From DATDRM01 sp035291705 (lineage in GTDB: Bacteria > Chloroflexota > Anaerolineae > Anaerolineales > UBA4823), in NCBI GenBank assembly GCA_035291705.1, contig DATDRM010000044.1, positions 1 to 16,678 on the forward strand: a stretch of DNA of 16,678 bases, read 5' to 3'. The notes below the pieces were generated by a model, which made no database searches, was not told the origin of the DNA, and was given only the letters and a program-made list of their open reading frames with translations. Made by a program: the position numbers and the translations under genes. This document shows positions 1 through 7,858 of the stretch, one piece after another. The stretch's first letter is position 1; every line of letters starts with the position of its first letter.

Positions 1-16
1 ACCAGTTGACTGATGA

Positions 17-46
17 TTGACAATGCAATTATATGGCGTGTCTAGT
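17..46 (+). promoter_or_regulatory. possible promoter of the glycosyltransferase cluster
   Basis: A perfect -35 hexamer TTGACA lies at 17-22, followed after 18 bases by TCTAGT at 41-46, which matches the -10 consensus at four of six positions. Transcription would begin near 53 and leave a very short leader before the ATG at 70. The weak -10 makes this tentative; the genes could equally be read from a promoter before the window. All three forward frames are closed by stops within the first 20 bases, so no upstream gene runs into the first gene. Confidence 0.3.
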
Positions 47-69
47 GGCGGTGAGATGACAATTTTGTT

Positions 70-1737
70 ATGATCCGGATCAAGGCGGGGTTAGTAGGAA
101 CAGCGCTTGTGGCGGTTGGCTTGAAGCTGAGCCTGCTGGCCTCCGGCAGCGTTCCGTTCAATGCAGACGAAGCGGTGGTGGCGTTAATGGCGCGACATAT
201 CCTTCAGGGCGAGCGACCAGTCTTCTTCTATGGACAGGCCTACATGGGTAGTCTGGATGCTTACCTGGTGGCTGGTGGCTTTTGGTTGTTTGGCGAGAAG
301 GTGTGGGTCCTGCGGGGGGTGCAAGGGGCGCTATACCTGGCGACTTTGTTGAGCACAGCCTGGCTTGGGAAGGCGGCGTTTGGGTCATGGAAGGTGGGTA
401 TGATTGCGGCCTGGTTGCTGGCGATCCCAACGGTGAATCTGACGCTGTACACGACAGCTACTCTAGGTGGATATGGGGAAATGCTGTTGGTAGGCAACCT
501 GATCTTACTGGCGGCGTTACGCATAGCGAATAATATCGAGGCCGATGAACTGAATAATAGGCTCTGGATTTGGCTGGCCTTCGGTTTCCTGATCGGGTTG
601 GGTGGATGGGTATTTGGGATGACGCTTGTGTACAGCGTGCCGGCCTGCCTCTTTCTAATTTGGCGCGGGATGGGGAGCAGGACAGGTACCACAATGGCGG
701 AGCGACGCTCCACACGGAAATTTGTCCAACAAATTAGAATACCTGGTATTCTAACTTTGACTACTGCCGGTGTGGTGTTCGGATCGGCGCCCTGGTGGAT
801 TTACGCGCGCAGCTCAGGCCTGGTCGAGTTACTCAAGGAGCTTGGCGGAGGGGCGATTGCCGGTGTCGAGGGCTTGAGCTGGCCTTGGCAGGTCACCCAA
901 CACCTGTTCAACCTGCTTGTCTTCGGCAGTAGCGTGGTGTTTGGCTTGCGCTCGCCGTGGGAAATACGCTGGCTGGCCTGGCCTCTCTCGCCAATTATCC
1001 TCGCGTTTTGGCTTGGAGTGGTGTTCGTCGCGACTTCTAGTTTTCTGAGGTCTTTGTTCAAACGCCAAGAGGCACACAACACCAAGGGTTTAATACTGTT
1101 GATGGGAGTTGTTATCACCCTGGTAGCAGGTTTTTTACTGACACCATTCGGGGCGGACCCTTCAGGCAGGTATTTTTTACCGCTGGGCGTGATTATGGCG
1201 TTGTTCGCAGCTCAGGCAGTGGTGCTGTGGAGAGAACGGTGGGGACGATGGAGCTATGGATTGGTGGGTTTGGTCCTGGTTTTCAACCTGTGGGGGACTG
1301 TACAAACCGCTCTGGATAACCCGCCGGGCCTGACAACACAGTTCGACACCCAAACATGGATCGACCATCGCTACGACAAGGCATTGGTCGATTTCTTACG
1401 GTCGCAAGGCGAACAGCGCGGCTATAGCAATTATTGGGTTAGCTACCCCCTGGCGTTCCAATCTGGCGAGGACTTGATCTTTGTGCCGCGCTTGCCATAC
1501 CACCTGGATTTTCGCTATACGGCGCGAGATGACCGCTATAAGCCATATGACCAGCTGGTCGACCAGGCAGAGCACCTCGCCTATATCACCACCCATCATC
1601 CTGAGCTGGATAAGCGGCTACGGACTGGATTCACCAGCCTTGGGGTGGCTTGGAAAGAGGCAACCATCGGGGATTACCATATTTTTTACGGTCTATCGAG
1701 AAAGGTGAGGCTTGAAGAACTCAATCTGGGATGGTAA
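70..1737 (+). CDS. GT-C-type membrane glycosyltransferase (GT39/ArnT-like)
   Basis: A 555-residue polytopic membrane protein with about eleven hydrophobic segments by eye, the first at residues 6-26. The first exoplasmic loop carries the N-A-D33-E34-A-V motif, then Q-A-Y-M-G-S-L-D-A-Y; an acidic pair here is the usual catalytic signature of GT-C enzymes, which transfer sugar from a polyprenyl-phosphate donor outside the membrane. The last 120 residues form a soluble domain, also typical. Start ATG 70 has GGTGAG at 50-55, rather far upstream. A five-codon reading frame (56-73) ends in an ATGA overlap with this start, so coupling is possible. Residues about 210-228, in a loop between helices, are encoded by three adjacent palindromes (699-752) and look like a foreign insertion. 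Donor sugar and acceptor cannot be read from the sequence. Confidence 0.8.
   Translation: MIRIKAGLVGTALVAVGLKLSLLASGSVPFNADEAVVALMARHILQGERPVFFYGQAYMGSLDAYLVAGGFWLFGEKVWVLRGVQGALYLATLLSTAWLGKAAFGSWKVGMIAAWLLAIPTVNLTLYTTATLGGYGEMLLVGNLILLAALRIANNIEADELNNRLWIWLAFGFLIGLGGWVFGMTLVYSVPACLFLIWRGMGSRTGTTMAERRSTRKFVQQIRIPGILTLTTAGVVFGSAPWWIYARSSGLVELLKELGGGAIAGVEGLSWPWQVTQHLFNLLVFGSSVVFGLRSPWEIRWLAWPLSPIILAFWLGVVFVATSSFLRSLFKRQEAHNTKGLILLMGVVITLVAGFLLTPFGADPSGRYFLPLGVIMALFAAQAVVLWRERWGRWSYGLVGLVLVFNLWGTVQTALDNPPGLTTQFDTQTWIDHRYDKALVDFLRSQGEQRGYSNYWVSYPLAFQSGEDLIFVPRLPYHLDFRYTARDDRYKPYDQLVDQAEHLAYITTHHPELDKRLRTGFTSLGVAWKEATIGDYHIFYGLSRKVRLEELNLGW
697..754 (+). repeat. three tandem palindromes inside a coding region
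   Basis: Three perfect inverted repeats follow one another: GGAGCG-A-CGCTCC at 699-711, AATTTGT-CCA-ACAAATT at 719-735, and AGAATACC-T-GGTATTCT at 736-752. The last two are directly adjacent. They are read in frame within the first glycosyltransferase gene and encode a short, basic, polar stretch (about residues 210-228) between two membrane segments. Such dense dyad symmetry is more typical of REP, MITE or Rickettsia-palindromic-element-like DNA than of a coding sequence. Family membership would need a genome-wide repeat search. Confidence 0.7.
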
Positions 1738-3217
1738 TGGTCTGGTGAAGATTATTTCTCGATTTACTTATTTGATCCTACCTAAGCTCGATGATATTTT
1801 GTTCACCGCGCTTTTCGTGGCAGTCATCGGGCTGGGACCGCGTTTGTTGAACCAGGACGGTGACCTGGGGCGACATCTGACCATCGGCGAGTATATCCTG
1901 GATCGGGGGATCATACCAACCCGCGATTTGTTCTCCTATACGCTGGCCGGCGCGGCATTAACTCCACATGAGTGGTTATCGCAGGTCATCTTTGCAGGTG
2001 CCAACCGCCTGGGCGGATTAGATGGCGTGGTTATTTTTTCTGCACTGTTGATCGCCATCACCTTCACACTCGTTTATCGCCAATGCTACCAACGCAGCAA
2101 GATTGCGCTTGTGTCACTGGCTTGGGCGATAGTAGGAGCTGCGGCTGCCAGCTTGCACTGGATTGCGCGTCCGCATTTGTTCACCCTTCTAATGACGCTC
2201 CTGTGGATTGGGGAACTGGAACGTATCCGGCTTGGGGAACGCCTGCGATGGTGGGTTATGCCAATTTTGATGCTGTTGTGGGCAAATCTGCACGGGGGTT
2301 TTTTGGTGGGATTCGTGATTTTGGGGATCTATCTGATTAGTTTCCAGTTTTCAGCAACCAGTAAGATGTTCACCCTTGGAGTGATTTCTGCGATGGCAAC
2401 GTTGATAAATCCAGTCGGATGGCGGCTGTGGGAGACGAGCGTGGGGTTTCTGCGCAACCGTTATCTAGTAGGGCATACTGCTGAATACTTACCACTTGAT
2501 TTCCATCAAGCGAGCGCATGGCCTTTCCTGATGATGATCGCATTATCCATCCTGTTCCTGGGGTTAAGCCGCGATCGCAAAGTTTTTACTCACATCCTGC
2601 TCCTGGCTGCGTGGATTGTGGGGGGATTGTACAGCGCCCGCAATGTCCCTTTGTATGCCGTGATCTCGACTCCGATCCTGGCAGAAGTGAGCGCAGGATT
2701 GATCAGGCGCCTGCCATCACTTAAAGTTATTGTGCAGCTAGATGAACGCCTGGTGGAGGTTGACCGGCGGCTATTGGGACATGCCTGGCCGGCCCTGGCC
2801 GTATTGGCGGTGGCTCTGACCTTAGCTAGCGGGATTCGCCTGGATTTCTCCAGGCAGGGCAACCACTTTTCACCACAGGTTTTTCCGGTTAATGCGGTAG
2901 ATTGGATGGAAGCGCATCCCATTCCGGGGGCAGGCTTTAACTATTTCCCCTGGGGCGGCTACCTGCTTTACCGGATATGGCCGGAGCAGCGCGTCTTTAT
3001 CGATGGCCAGACCGATTTCTATGGAGAGCAGTTGACCCGCCAATATGAGAAAGCCATCAGTCTGCTGCCGGGTTGGCGTGAAGTACTCCAGGGAAATCAC
3101 GTGCGTTGGGTGCTGATGCCGCCTGAGTCCGAATTGGCGCGCGCCCTGCAGACTGAGCCAGGCTGGATCACGCTCTACCGGGACGATACTGCGATGGTAT
3201 TTAAAAATGAACCTTGA
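1712..3217 (+). CDS. uncharacterised GT-C-like membrane protein, paralogue A
   Basis: A protein of up to 501 residues with about ten membrane segments, no named function. Near the N-terminus it has Q-D49-G-D51-L-G-R-H-L-T-I-G-E, then F-S-Y-T and H-E-W-L-S-Q-V; in the middle, A-R-P-H-L-F and W-A-N-L-H-G-G; near the end, W-G-G-Y-L-L-Y-R and F-I-D-G-Q-T-D-F-Y-G. The next gene has all of these motifs in the same order, so the two are tandem paralogues. The acidic motif after the first helix fits a GT-C glycosyltransferase, but I know no reaction assigned to this family. The start is uncertain: TTG 1712 overlaps the previous gene by 26 bases and has AGGTGAGG immediately before it; GTG 1745, just after the upstream stop, is the alternative. 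Either way translation is probably coupled to the previous gene. Confidence 0.75.
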   Translation: MKNSIWDGNGLVKIISRFTYLILPKLDDILFTALFVAVIGLGPRLLNQDGDLGRHLTIGEYILDRGIIPTRDLFSYTLAGAALTPHEWLSQVIFAGANRLGGLDGVVIFSALLIAITFTLVYRQCYQRSKIALVSLAWAIVGAAAASLHWIARPHLFTLLMTLLWIGELERIRLGERLRWWVMPILMLLWANLHGGFLVGFVILGIYLISFQFSATSKMFTLGVISAMATLINPVGWRLWETSVGFLRNRYLVGHTAEYLPLDFHQASAWPFLMMIALSILFLGLSRDRKVFTHILLLAAWIVGGLYSARNVPLYAVISTPILAEVSAGLIRRLPSLKVIVQLDERLVEVDRRLLGHAWPALAVLAVALTLASGIRLDFSRQGNHFSPQVFPVNAVDWMEAHPIPGAGFNYFPWGGYLLYRIWPEQRVFIDGQTDFYGEQLTRQYEKAISLLPGWREVLQGNHVRWVLMPPESELARALQTEPGWITLYRDDTAMVFKNEP

Positions 3218-3261
3218 TAAGAGCCCCGCTATTTCCCTAAAACGGTTTTTCTCGGGAGAAA

Positions 3262-4788
3262 ATGGCATTCAAGATGGATGAGAACAAGGATTCTATTCAA
3301 AATCGGTGGTTTATCCCCCTTGTAATGCTGATACTGGTCTTTGCTATGGCGGCGCGGACGCCATTGGACAGCGATCTGTGGTGGCACCTGCGGGCGGGAG
3401 AAGCGACCTGGCAGACTGGGAAGCCGATTTTGGTCGACACGTTCTCCCATACACGCGCTGGCGCACCCTGGATTAATCACAGCTGGTTATCGCAGGTGGG
3501 AATGTATCTGCTGTTTCACGCCGGCAGTTACCTGGTTTTGAGTGCAGCGGTGGCAACCCTGGCCACACTCAGCATGGGCCTGGTGTATAGGCAGATGGAG
3601 GTTTCTCCCATCCTGCGCGCCTTTTTAATATTGCTAGCGATATCGGTTGCTGCACCAGTGTGGTCGCCGCGGCCGCAACTGGTTTCGTTAGTCATGTTTG
3701 GGGTGCTCGCTGACCTGTTGTACTCTTATAAGTGGCGGCAGCGGGATTATTTATGGGTGTGTGTTCCCTTGTTTGTGCTGTGGTCCAACCTGCATGGGGG
3801 CTATGTTTTAGGGTTTTTGCTGTTTGGGGCGCTGATCGGAGGGGAGATGCTTAACCATTTGCTCGCCCACGAAGGGAGGGAAGTCGTGCCGTGGAAGGGC
3901 ATCGCCTCTCTTGGAGCCTGGTTGTGTGTCGCCTGGTTGGCAGTGGCGATCAACCCCAACGGAATCGCCATGTGGACGATCCCGATCAAGACTGTGGGAG
4001 TAGGCGTGTTGCGCGATTTCATCTCCGAATGGCAATCGCCAGACTTCCACCAGCTATCCCAGCAGCCTTTCCTTTGGCTGCTGCTGGTGACTTTGGGGAC
4101 TGCAGGTCTTTCCAGGAGGAGATTAGATGGCAGCGATCTTCTAACCGTGGGGGGATTTGCATTCCTGGCTCTGCTGGCGCGCCGTAATTATGGTCCGTTC
4201 GCGATGGTGGCAGTGCCAGTGCTGGCGCGGCATCTGAGCGCCCTGGGATTGGAATGGCGAGTTCGGCAAAGGGCGCGCCTCGAGCATTTGATCCTCCCGG
4301 AGAGTTGGAAAAGGTTAAATCGTCCGGTCACATTCTGGCGAGGAGGGACATTTGCGATTAATGCCTTAATCATCGTTTTGCTGGCTGGGGCAGCGATATA
4401 TAAGCTCTACTGGGTTACAAGCCCACAATTGGTGGCGAAATATAATGAAAAGTTCTATCCAGCAAAGGCGGTGCAGTGGATCGAAGCCAACCAGCCTAGT
4501 GGACGAATGTTTAATAACTATAACTGGGGTGGTTACCTATCCTGGAATCTGCGCGCTTACCCGGTTTTTGTGGATGGACGTACAGACCTGTACGATGACC
4601 AATTCCTGCGCGAGTATCAACGAGCTGCAGGCGGGGAGCAAGGCTGGGAGGAGACGCTGAATTATTATGGTGTCAATCTTGTTCTGAGCGACGCTGGTTC
4701 TGGTTTGGATAAGGAGTTAGGGCGTAGCGCGGAGTGGGTAGAAACCTATGGCGACGAGATGGCCGTGGTCTACATTCGGAAACGCTAA
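3262..4788 (+). CDS. uncharacterised GT-C-like membrane protein, paralogue B
   Basis: A 508-residue polytopic protein, paralogous to the preceding gene. It has L-D36-S-D38-L-W-W-H42-L-R-A-G-E after the first helix, then T-F-S-H-T, I-N-H-S-W-L-S-Q-V, S-P-R-P-Q-L, W-S-N-L-H-G-G-Y, I-N-P-N-G and a soluble C-terminal part with N-Y-N-W-G-G-Y-L-S-W and F-V-D-G-R-T-D-L-Y. The D-x-D-L-W-W-H-L block is closer to what I recall as the family consensus than paralogue A, where the two tryptophans are G-R. ATG 3262 follows GGGAG at 3254-3258 with only three bases between; the in-frame ATG 3274 is an alternative with a gap of fifteen. The gap to the previous gene is 44 bases with no clear terminator. Substrate unknown; enzyme status is inferred from the GT-C-like layout. 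Confidence 0.78.
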   Translation: MAFKMDENKDSIQNRWFIPLVMLILVFAMAARTPLDSDLWWHLRAGEATWQTGKPILVDTFSHTRAGAPWINHSWLSQVGMYLLFHAGSYLVLSAAVATLATLSMGLVYRQMEVSPILRAFLILLAISVAAPVWSPRPQLVSLVMFGVLADLLYSYKWRQRDYLWVCVPLFVLWSNLHGGYVLGFLLFGALIGGEMLNHLLAHEGREVVPWKGIASLGAWLCVAWLAVAINPNGIAMWTIPIKTVGVGVLRDFISEWQSPDFHQLSQQPFLWLLLVTLGTAGLSRRRLDGSDLLTVGGFAFLALLARRNYGPFAMVAVPVLARHLSALGLEWRVRQRARLEHLILPESWKRLNRPVTFWRGGTFAINALIIVLLAGAAIYKLYWVTSPQLVAKYNEKFYPAKAVQWIEANQPSGRMFNNYNWGGYLSWNLRAYPVFVDGRTDLYDDQFLREYQRAAGGEQGWEETLNYYGVNLVLSDAGSGLDKELGRSAEWVETYGDEMAVVYIRKR

Positions 4789-4808
4789 TCGGTGGGTTGC
4801 TGGTTTTT

Positions 4809-4822
4809 AGGAGGCTCTCACG
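4809..4822 (+). promoter_or_regulatory. strong ribosome binding site in front of an ACG codon
   Basis: AGGAGG at 4809-4814 is a full match to the core anti-Shine-Dalgarno and is the best ribosome site in the glycosyltransferase cluster. Five bases later stands ACG (4820-4822), in frame with the downstream glycosyltransferase and placed exactly where ATG would be expected. This decides the proposed start of that gene. Confidence 0.65.
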
Positions 4823-6397
4823 AAGACCACTAAGGATCATGAATTATTCGTTGAGGGGGGGATTCTGCTCCTGATCTTAGGCTTGGGCGCTTACTTACGC
4901 CTGGAAAATCTGGTGGAAAACCCAGGTTGGTACAGCGATGAGGGCACACTCCTTAATATTGCTCATTATCTGCTGCAAGGGGATGTGCGCTACCTGGTGA
5001 TCAACCAGTCTACGTTGCTTGTCGCGCGTTTGCCGCTTTTTCCATTAATTCTGGCCGGGATATCCCGCTATTTCGGTGAAGGGATGGAAGTTCTACGCAC
5101 CTTGACTGCTTCGCTAGGTTTGCTCAGTGTGGGAATGTGTTACCTGGTAGTGCGCCGGGCGCTGGAGCGGGATGGGCGCTGGTTGGCGCTGTTGAGTGCG
5201 TTAATGATGGCGATCTACCCGCAGGCGGTCCTATATAGCCGGTTGGGTTTCAGTTACAACTTGCTGACACCTTTAGTGTTGTTGGTATTGTTGGGGTGCT
5301 GGGAATATGTTAATCGAGGACGGCGGGCAGGCTTAGCGTTGGCTGCCCTGGCGTTGGGGGTGGGCAGCCTGTCAGACCTGATGATCCTATCTTTGGTCGT
5401 ACCTGTAGTGGTGGTATCATCTCGGCGGTGGCGGGATATATTATGGGTTATTCCGTTGATGGCCCTGCCATTTGGGTTGTATGCAGCGAGCATGCTAGTT
5501 TTTGTACCGCAGGCTTTCCTGTTTGACTTACGTTTTACTTTGTCGCGCTTAGGGGTGCCCTGGCTGGCGCAATTACCCCTGGTAGCGCTCAACTTTAGTG
5601 CTTTAATGACCTGGGATGCCTGGTTTGCGCCGGCGGTGATCGGGTTATTCATGCTCCGTCAGCAGCGTTGGCAGCGTTTGTGTTTGTTGTTTTTCATGCT
5701 TCCATTAATTTTCTTGGGGCGCACAACTGGCCTGACCGGGCTGGGATTCTACTATATCAGCCCATTATTCCCGCTGGTTGCCATTGGGATGGCCTCATTG
5801 ATGAGGTTTGGGGCACCGCATGTTTTTAAGTTGACCCTCACTACCATCGAGGATTTAGTCAATCGTTGGAGATTTCCAGGTGAATGGCGATTCGGGCAAT
5901 GGGTGAAGGCGCGCGGCGTAGCAGTGCTTGTTGGTGTTGGATCCTTCCTGGTCTTAGTGGCGCCGTTTCTCGTATCCACCTTTTTGACTTTTTTGCAGGT
6001 GCGTGATAGTTTCCGGACGCCGATCGACTGGGTATTAGTCGAGCCTAAGGCTGCCAGCCACGTAGCCAGGGTTGTCAACCAGATCAGCGATCCAGATGAC
6101 ATGGTGATCGCTTCTCCTGCCCTGGCCTGGAGTTTTGATACTCAAACGACCGACTTTCAATTGGCCCTGGCGGCGCAAGGTGTTAAAACCGAACATTTCC
6201 CGGCGAATATCCCGCGCGAGCGGTTTATTATCGACCCCAGCTTAGAGCATGCCAGGTATGTAGTGATCGACCGCATCTGGCGGAACTGGGCTGCGCTGGC
6301 GATGCCTGATGTCGCCAAAATGATCACCCAGGTGGAAGGTTGGCCGCTGGTGATGAAAGATGGTGAGTTTGAGGTTTACCGCAACCCAGCCAGATAG
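4820..6397 (+). CDS. GT-C-type membrane glycosyltransferase (GT39-like) with no standard start codon
   Basis: A polytopic protein of about 525 residues if begun at 4820. The catalytic-type motif W-Y-S-D40-E41-G follows the first helix, and a soluble domain with A-S-P-A-L-A-W-S-F-D closes the protein. The reading frame is open from just after a TAG at 4808-4810, but the first ATG, GTG or TTG in frame is TTG 4883, which lies inside the first hydrophobic helix and lacks a ribosome site. A perfect AGGAGG at 4809-4814 is followed after five bases by ACG at 4820; read as a start, this gives M-K-T-T-K-D-H-E and then an intact first helix. Alternatively ATG 4839 is the start and one G is missing from the G7 run at 4855-4861. 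I prefer ACG or a mutated ATG. The product is a likely polyprenyl-phosphate-sugar-dependent transferase; donor unknown. Confidence 0.75.
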   Translation, partial: TKTTKDHELFVEGGILLLILGLGAYLRLENLVENPGWYSDEGTLLNIAHYLLQGDVRYLVINQSTLLVARLPLFPLILAGISRYFGEGMEVLRTLTASLGLLSVGMCYLVVRRALERDGRWLALLSALMMAIYPQAVLYSRLGFSYNLLTPLVLLVLLGCWEYVNRGRRAGLALAALALGVGSLSDLMILSLVVPVVVVSSRRWRDILWVIPLMALPFGLYAASMLVFVPQAFLFDLRFTLSRLGVPWLAQLPLVALNFSALMTWDAWFAPAVIGLFMLRQQRWQRLCLLFFMLPLIFLGRTTGLTGLGFYYISPLFPLVAIGMASLMRFGAPHVFKLTLTTIEDLVNRWRFPGEWRFGQWVKARGVAVLVGVGSFLVLVAPFLVSTFLTFLQVRDSFRTPIDWVLVEPKAASHVARVVNQISDPDDMVIASPALAWSFDTQTTDFQLALAAQGVKTEHFPANIPRERFIIDPSLEHARYVVIDRIWRNWAALAMPDVAKMITQVEGWPLVMKDGEFEVYRNPAR

Positions 6398-6545
6398 GTG
6401 AAAGAGAGATTGTGATGGGTATATTTGATGCCGGAGCAACCTGTCCCATGACTGACTGAGAAGTGATAGACTTAATGGGTTTGACCAGCCCGGAAGTCCC
6501 GGCGCTCGGCGCAATGGCCAAATATCTATTCATTGTGATGGAGGT
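6398..6545 (+). other. 148-base spacer with two tiny reading frames
   Basis: The largest gap inside the glycosyltransferase cluster. It holds two very short open frames, 6415-6459 (14 codons) and 6475-6549 (24 codons, extendable to GTG 6463). The second ends in TGA overlapping the ATG at 6546 as ATGA, a coupling arrangement. Neither has a convincing ribosome site of its own, and neither peptide is recognisable. A CCGG-AAGTC-CCGG dyad sits near 6490-6502. No clear promoter or terminator was found. Confidence 0.35.
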
Positions 6546-7820
6546 ATGAGAAGAAGACCTATCGTGAACGAGGTGCGTAATCTCTTTTCCCGCATTTGGT
6601 ATGTTTGGTTGATCTTGTCCCTGGTATCGCTGGTGGGCGTCACCTGGGGTAATTATTATTACGCGGCACATAATCCAGGCGGCAACGATTTCCTGGTACA
6701 TTGGGTGGGGACACGCTCTTTGCTGGTAGATGGCGTCAGTCCTTATAGTGATGAAGTAGCCAACAGGATCCAGACTTTGGCTTATGGTCGTCCAGCCAGG
6801 CCGGGAGAACATGAGCTGCGCGTAGCCTATCCACTCTATTCAGCAATCATCTTCCTGCCGTACGCCTTGATCGGTGACTTCACCCTGGCGCGGGCGCTGT
6901 GGATGACCACGTTGGAGTTTTTTCTTGTCTTGATGGCCTTCTTAAACCTACGGTTGACGCGCTGGAAATTGAATGCCTGGATGATGCCATTCTACCTGTT
7001 CTATTCAATTTTCTGGTACTACAGCCTGCGCGCTTTGATCAATGGCAACGCGATAATCCTGGTTACCTTGCTGATCTCAGGAGCTTTTGCGGCGCTGCGC
7101 TCAGGGCGAGACGAGCTGGCGGGGATTTTGCTAGCCTTTGCCACGATCAAACCGCACGTGGTGGTCGTCATACTGCTCTATATCCTGGTGTGGACGCTTT
7201 CTCAACGTCGCTGGCGGACCATGCTCTGGCTGTTGATCACGGTTGGGCTGCTGTCTGCCAGTGCAGCTTTGTTTTTGCCCGATTGGCCGCTGCAGAATTT
7301 GCGAGAAGTGCTGCGTTATTCGAGTTACAACCCGCCTGGGACGCCGGGCGCCGTCTTTGCTACCTGGTTACCGGCAAGCGGGAGAACTTTCGGCTGGGTG
7401 CTAAGTGGTTTGTTGATCCTTCTCTTGTTTGTAGAATGGAGCTTCGCACGGAACAAGGAATTCCGCTGGTTCCTGTGGACTGGCAGCCTGACCCTGGTCG
7501 CCAGCCAGTGGATCGGTATCCAGACTGATCCAGGAAATTTTATCCTCCTGTTCTTACCCTTAGTACTGACCTGGGCCGTCTTGGAGGAACATTGGGGGCA
7601 TAGGGGAAGACCAGTGATCTGGCTGGTGATGGTGATCACGTTCGCCGGGTTATGGGCATTATTCCTGCGAACGTTGACATATGCTGATCAGCCGCTCCAA
7701 AATCCAATCATGTTCTTCCCTCTGCCATTGTTCTTATTTGTGGTGTTATATTGGGTGCGTTGGTGGGCGATCCGACCGGTGCGCCTGTTGATCGAAGACT
7801 TGCGGGACTTTGAAGAGTAA
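6546..7820 (+). CDS. GT87/DUF2029-like membrane mannosyl- or glycosyltransferase
   Basis: A 424-residue polytopic protein shorter than its neighbours and lacking their C-terminal soluble domain. After the first helix it has G-G-N-D48-F-L-V-H-W, then L-L-V-D-G-V-S-P-Y, and in the middle I-K202-P203-H204 at the head of a helix; the aspartate followed by G-x-x-P-Y and the later K-P are hallmarks of the DUF2029/GT87 family, whose characterised member PimE transfers mannose from polyprenyl-phosphate-mannose. The specific sugar here is not known. ATG 6546 has GGAGG only one base upstream, which is too close for normal use; GTG 6564 or GTG 6573 are alternatives. The ATGA overlap with the tiny frame at 6475 suggests coupled translation. 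The product ends in an acidic cytosolic tail. Confidence 0.72.
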   Translation: MRRRPIVNEVRNLFSRIWYVWLILSLVSLVGVTWGNYYYAAHNPGGNDFLVHWVGTRSLLVDGVSPYSDEVANRIQTLAYGRPARPGEHELRVAYPLYSAIIFLPYALIGDFTLARALWMTTLEFFLVLMAFLNLRLTRWKLNAWMMPFYLFYSIFWYYSLRALINGNAIILVTLLISGAFAALRSGRDELAGILLAFATIKPHVVVVILLYILVWTLSQRRWRTMLWLLITVGLLSASAALFLPDWPLQNLREVLRYSSYNPPGTPGAVFATWLPASGRTFGWVLSGLLILLLFVEWSFARNKEFRWFLWTGSLTLVASQWIGIQTDPGNFILLFLPLVLTWAVLEEHWGHRGRPVIWLVMVITFAGLWALFLRTLTYADQPLQNPIMFFPLPLFLFVVLYWVRWWAIRPVRLLIEDLRDFEE

Positions 7821-7858
7821 GGTTATTATGGGGAAACCAGGATGGAATTTAAATTATC

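Noticed and set aside
261..713. Minus-strand open frame of 150 codons inside the first glycosyltransferase
   Set aside because: Low-complexity, proline- and serine-rich shadow of a clear membrane protein on the other strand, with no ribosome site or recognisable domain.
2339..2354. AGTTTCC/AGTTTTC near-repeat in paralogue A as another repeat patch
   Set aside because: Only two imperfect units, and the peptide fits the surrounding loop; not distinguishable from chance.
3218..3261. Possible terminator between the two paralogues (CCCTAAAA...TTTTTCTCGGG)
   Set aside because: The arms pair imperfectly, no T-run follows, and the segment also supplies the ribosome site of the next gene.
5254..5652. 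Minus-strand open frame of 132 codons
   Set aside because: Asparagine- and threonine-rich translation opposite a hydrophobic-helix coding region, a typical antisense shadow.
6899..7528. Plus-strand open frame of 209 codons within the GT87-like gene
   Set aside because: Out-of-frame shadow; the enclosing frame has the family motifs and helix pattern, while this one shows no coherent domain.
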